From Dysgonomonas sp. 521 (GTDB taxonomy: Bacteria > Bacteroidota > Bacteroidia > Bacteroidales > Dysgonomonadaceae): DNA of 39,805 nt. The notes beneath the pieces were generated by a model that was given only the letters and a program-made list of their open reading frames with translations, was not told the origin of the DNA and made no database searches. This document shows, piece after piece, positions 36,142 to 39,805 of the stretch (its first letter is position 1; each line of letters starts with the position of its first letter). The stretch covers positions 10,864 to 50,668 of the forward strand of contig NZ_QVMO01000033.1 in NCBI RefSeq assembly GCF_010501055.1, read 5' to 3'. Made by a program: the position numbers and the translations under genes.

Positions 36142-36900
36142 TCAGAGGTTATTACTCATTATCTGGATTCCAAGCTGCTCGGCCTCTTTATATTTTTCCT
36201 TATCAAAAGAATATAAGTTAGGGGACTTATGCGCTCCTACTTTGCGGGTTTCGTTCAGTGATGTAATGAAACCGATGGATAACATCTTACGTTGAAAATT
36301 CCTCCGGTCAAGCTCTCTGTCTAAAATAGATTCGTAGATGCTTCGCAACTCAGGCATTGTAAACTTTTCGGGAAGAAGCTCATACCCGATAGGGACAAAG
36401 CCTATCTGTTTGCGAATAGTAGAAATAGCTGTATCGAAAATGACCTTATGGTCGGCGTACACTTCGGGAATATTGCCAATATCGAACCATGCTGCCTCTT
36501 CGTATTCGTCATTTGCATACACTTTTACATCTTCATATTTAACCAAGGCGTAATAAGCGAGGCTTATATTACTGTTGACATATGACTTGTTGCTGTCTTC
36601 TTTATCGTTGGGCCCGTCCTGTTCTTTCTTGCCGAAGAAGTAAAACTGTTTCAGATATACGTCTTTCAGTTTTGTTTTAGATTCGAGAATACGGCTGGCT
36701 GCATCGTCCGGAGTCTCGTTTTTTGCAATAAATCCGCCCGGAAGCATCCATTTGTTACCTGCTTTGAGTTTACATAGCAACACTTTGAGACAACCTGAAT
36801 GAAATCCAAATATAGCGCACTCAACAGAAACATTGGGTATAAAGATGTCTCTGTCCCGCTCTATGGTTTCAATGGGCGACTTTTCTTTTTTCATAAACAT
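36142..36900 (-). CDS. Nudix-derived transcriptional regulator, NrtR/AraR-like
   Basis: The 252-residue protein has an N-terminal Nudix domain (~20-155) and a C-terminal winged-helix-like region (~165-250: KFTMPELRSIYESILDRELDRRNFQRKMLSIGF). The Nudix box keeps G-x5-E-x7-R but has ILESK in place of the catalytic EUxEE, so hydrolysis is probably lost. This is the pattern of Nudix-derived sensors such as NrtR and Bacteroides AraR, which bind a sugar or ADP-ribose and control transcription. The start codon overlaps the upstream gene's stop (TAATG), implying coupling. The ligand is unknown. Confidence 0.85.
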   Translation of the reverse strand: MFMKKEKSPIETIERDRDIFIPNVSVECAIFGFHSGCLKVLLCKLKAGNKWMLPGGFIAKNETPDDAASRILESKTKLKDVYLKQFYFFGKKEQDGPNDKEDSNKSYVNSNISLAYYALVKYEDVKVYANDEYEEAAWFDIGNIPEVYADHKVIFDTAISTIRKQIGFVPIGYELLPEKFTMPELRSIYESILDRELDRRNFQRKMLSIGFITSLNETRKVGAHKSPNLYSFDKEKYKEAEQLGIQIMSNNL

Positions 36901-37742
36901 TAAAGTTTTTCTTGTTTTGTCCTATCTGCCGAGTTTTTCTTGTTATCAAGGTAGTATATGCGATATTCGGCCTTTTCTTTTTCTGTCTTAAGACTGTCCA
37001 GTTGAAGTATCATTACCGATAACTGATAAGATTTAGCAATAGCAGATTTAGCCTGCTGTGATAAGGTGTATGTATATTTCCCCTGCCCTTCTATAGTGGC
37101 AGTTAAAGGTTTGTCGAAGTTAGCGAATATAAATTTTGCTATTCCGTTTTCACTGGCTCCGGTAAAATGTATGATTTCGTACGTTTTACCCATATTCGTG
37201 AAACGATAATTCAAGCCATCATCATTTACAGGCATGGTTTCTACATAAGAACCGTCTTTGGCCGATATTTTTAATTTGTTATGCTTTTGTCCGCCGATAA
37301 AAACACTTTCAATAAACAATCTACCATTCTCATTCACTCCCGAACGAAGCGTAGTACCCGTTATATACGCTGCAACGCTTTCTTTCGGTATGTAATTGCC
37401 GGTCTCCTGATATTGCTTGTTCTGCTGAAAACTAAACAGTTTTTTTTCCTGGTCTACTGTTGGCTGAAAGGAAATTATCAAGGAATCGCAGGTAGCAATC
37501 GTTTTCTCATCCTCGCCCCGTCTGATAGAATCCAATAATGCCAGTCCTGCACTTAACTGAGGGAAGGCTTTAGGATATTTGCTTTTCAGGCTGTCTAGCT
37601 GTTGTTTTGCCAAAGTGTACTCTTTCTGAGTATAATACTGTCTTGCTATTTCCAGTTGCTTTTGTGCATCTTTGTTTTCTGATGAACAAGCTAATAAAAA
37701 AAGGAACAAAAGTATAGATATACTTTTATGATAACTTTTCAT
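36900..37742 (-). CDS. Hypothetical lipoprotein with TPR-like head
   Basis: The 280-residue protein has lipobox LLACS (Cys19), a short TPR-like helical section (~28-65: EIARQYYTQKEYTLAKQQLDSLKSKYP) and a beta-rich middle (~115-230). It overlaps the next gene's start by 1 nt and so is co-translated with the Nudix-type regulator. The 245-nt space upstream (37743-37987) shows no convincing promoter. Function unknown. Confidence 0.65.
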   Translation of the reverse strand: MKSYHKSISILLFLFLLACSSENKDAQKQLEIARQYYTQKEYTLAKQQLDSLKSKYPKAFPQLSAGLALLDSIRRGEDEKTIATCDSLIISFQPTVDQEKKLFSFQQNKQYQETGNYIPKESVAAYITGTTLRSGVNENGRLFIESVFIGGQKHNKLKISAKDGSYVETMPVNDDGLNYRFTNMGKTYEIIHFTGASENGIAKFIFANFDKPLTATIEGQGKYTYTLSQQAKSAIAKSYQLSVMILQLDSLKTEKEKAEYRIYYLDNKKNSADRTKQEKL

Positions 37743-37987
37743 AAGAGAACGTTTTGTCTTAATATTCTGGGTAAATTGCTTATGTAATTCCGTACCAAAT
37801 TACAAATTATTTTTAGTTCCACATTATTATTTACCATTATTTTGTCATTGCCTCGCGATAGGGTGTTGATTTATAGTATTTTAACGGAAAGTGTGTTCTC
37901 CAATCTTATATCTAAACAACGAACATAGCTCAAAAGTTCGATGTATAGCCGTTTTTTGAAGAAAATACGCGGTAGTGGAAACCTCTT

Positions 37988-39673
37988 TTACCTTTTTACC
38001 CTTGTCAGTCCATTTTCGAACATATAACCGGCAGTTCTATGCATAGCAATCGAATAGAGGCGCATCTCTTTTGCTTTATTTTTATACTGTTCATTTTTAA
38101 TAAAGTTCTCGGGGTTGCTGTCGGCATAACTATACAGGCCTTCGGTGTCTGTTTTGAAGTTATAAGAGTAAAAAAATGTCTGTCCGATGCATCCCAAAGC
38201 ATTGTCGGAAGAGAAAAACGTATAAATGTGCCTGCCCTTGAATAAGTCAACGCCGAATGTATTGTTCTCATACGAGCGGTTCAGTAAACCCATAACCGTA
38301 GGGAATACATCTACCTGCCCTGCGGGATCGGAGTATGTTTGTGGCGTGTCGCCGAAAGCCGGGGAATATATAATAAGTGGAATATGGTTCAGGGATAGCG
38401 GCATATCGTAGGTTTGTGTCCCTACTATTTTCCCGTGATCGCCTAGCAGAACGAATATTGTATTCTCATACCACTCTTGTTTCTTGGCCTCTGTGAAGAA
38501 CTGCCGTATAGCGTCATCGGCGAAGGATACAATCTGAAATTGTGGTTCGGAACTGATATTCTTAAACTTATCGGGGACAATATATGGAGGATGATTGCTT
38601 ACAGTAAGGATTGTGGCAAGAAATGGTGTTTTGTCAGACGATTTTTCGTTCAGTTTGTTTAAGGAATATTCGAAAAGGAAGTCGTCGGCTACACCAAAGC
38701 TGTTTCTCCGCATATTTTTCGGATAATCTTCCTGAGAGTATATCTCCTCTACTCCGTTCTCCAAAAGGAAAGCGTTCATGTTGTCATACTGTGCTTCGTG
38801 CGGCATAAAAAACAGTGTCTTATAGCCCTGCTCCTGCAAAATAGATGGTAAACCCTGACATAAAGGGATATTCACGTTTTTCATCATATTTTTATCAAAC
38901 AGGGCAGGCAGCCCGTAAAGTGTAGCCAGTATACCGTGATTGGTATGTGTGCCTGCGGAATAAAAATTGTCGAAATAATAGGACTTGGTAATTAGCTGGT
39001 TCAGGAAGGGGGTTATTTCCTGCCCGTTTTTTTTCACCTTCAGTAAATCGGCCGACATCGATTCCATCAGTATGACCACTACGTTCATGTTTTTAGCCGT
39101 GCTGTCTGCCGTGATATGCCTGGCGATAGGAGAACCGTTTGCGCCGGAAGTCCTGAAATCTTGTTGGGCTATGGCTATCGCGTCTTTTGCCGGCATAATA
39201 TTGTTTACGTTATAATGTGACTTGGAAGATTCGATAGCGTCACGCATAAAGTAGAAGGACGGATTGATCCCCATTTGGTTGAGGAAAGAATTATCACAAA
39301 AATAGGCCTGGCTGGTTTTGATAGGGTTGTATCCGAACCGCCCCCTGATGCCGAATACGCATAAGCCGATAAGTATAAGGCAAACAGGTGTATAGATAAG
39401 GTATTCTTTGCTTTTTATGTTTTCTTGCCGCTTCTTTATCAGTTTTTTGCTTATCCTGGATATTAAATAGCCGAACAAGACTATAACGAGGATAAAGAAT
39501 GCCATGTAGATATAGTAGGATGTCTCTTCCAGTATCATGCCCGCAGTAGTGCCTCCTTCTTCATTCCAGTTGAAAATAGAAGTATTCAGATGTTTGAAAA
39601 AGTATTTGAAATAAGGAATGTCGGCAGAGCCTATGGCAAAGACAAGTGTGTATATGATTATATAATAAATCAC
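37988..39673 (-). pseudogene. LTA-synthase family phosphoglycerol transferase, 5' end cut by an IS
   Basis: The remaining 561 residues start at a GTG (39673) that lies at the edge of the IS. They hold two or three transmembrane segments (~1-16, 52-72, 93-108) and a complete extracellular sulfatase-like domain with Glu204 (ILMESMS), Thr244 (GTHTNHG) and a GDHG metal motif. Family members have about five N-terminal membrane spans, so roughly 80-110 residues are missing. Reading further upstream gives V-T-R and then TAG inside the IS end. The gene is likely inactive, or at best produced from an IS-driven start. Confidence 0.75.
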
Positions 39674-39805
39674 TACTGTCCGCTAAAAAACAGAGCGAAC
39701 TTTTAAAAAATAAAAAATCCGCTCTTCTGCTTATCTTTGTAGTAGCAACAAAACAAAATTAAGCTCATGAGCAAAAGTAGGGATTTTATCGGACAGCCGA
39801 TATTG
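39674..39805 (+). mobile_element. IS4-type insertion sequence, left end (partial)
   Basis: The end begins about CTACTGTCCGCTAAAAAAC (39674-), typical of IS4-type elements in Bacteroidota, followed by a promoter-like TATCTTTG (39732-39739) and a transposase start at 39767. The exact boundary is uncertain by a few bases and the other end lies outside the window. Confidence 0.65.
39767..39805 (+). CDS. IS4 family transposase, N-terminal fragment
   Basis: Only 13 codons are inside the window: MSKSRDFIGQPIL. The beginning with K-S-x-x-F-x-GQPI is characteristic of IS4-type transposases with an N-terminal DUF4372 domain. It runs off the window edge. Confidence 0.6.
   Translation, partial: MSKSRDFIGQPIL

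Overview
The window comes from a Bacteroidales-type member of the Bacteroidota; a Dysgonomonas-like genome is a reasonable guess, but no sequence search was possible. Three things point there. Promoters have the Bacteroidota form (TTG, about 20 nt, TAnnTTTG) upstream of many genes. Start codons mostly sit behind A/T-rich leaders without Shine-Dalgarno (SD) sequences. The proteins are of Bacteroidota type: BACON and BIG2 lipoproteins, a GldA-like ATPase, a Nudix-derived regulator, and the gene order rpsU-xerC-hpf-tRNA-tuf-tRNA-secE-nusG-rplKAJL-rpoBC.

Layout. (1) 1-4403: two tandem units, each a 5'-truncated phage-tail-like ORF (+) converging on a BIG2 lipoprotein gene (-). The outer parts of the units are almost identical, but the converging 3' ends of both genes differ. 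(2) 4420-8620 (-): a small acidic protein, prfB (RF2) with its programmed +1 frameshift, and an S9 peptidase. (3) 8815-10414 (+): an exported Cys-rich protein, an ElaA-type acetyltransferase and a lipoprotein. (4) 10439-25299 (+): the translation/transcription core, with a leader before rpsU, two tRNA-Thr genes, tRNA-Trp, an rplL-rpoB attenuator-like hairpin, a palindromic repeat between rpoB and rpoC, and a strong terminator after rpoC. (5) 25374-30551 (-): a small ORF, a MITE-like repeat, a BACON/Fn3 lipoprotein, a structured ncRNA candidate, pdxB, a GldA-like ABC ATPase, a SUKH/SMI1 protein and ferritin. (6) 30922-34018 (-): tRNA-Ser, asd, two abutting MITE-like repeats and a TPR/PD40 protein. 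(7) 34154-36068 (+): rhomboid protease, acidic protein and OmpA-like lipoprotein. (8) 36142-39673 (-): Nudix-type regulator, lipoprotein, and an LTA-synthase-family gene cut at its 5' end by an IS4-type element that runs off the window.

Two themes stand out. The first 4.4 kb look like a cassette array in which the C-termini of a tail-like protein and a cognate lipoprotein are stored as linked pairs between long homologous flanks. In addition, strong SD-like sequences in a genome that otherwise avoids them occur at three translation-control genes: the 5' end of the rpsU transcript (with a 3-codon ORF), the hpf start, and the prfB frameshift site. This suggests a control circuit sensitive to whether the 16S anti-SD is free, which in this phylum depends on bS21, the rpsU product.
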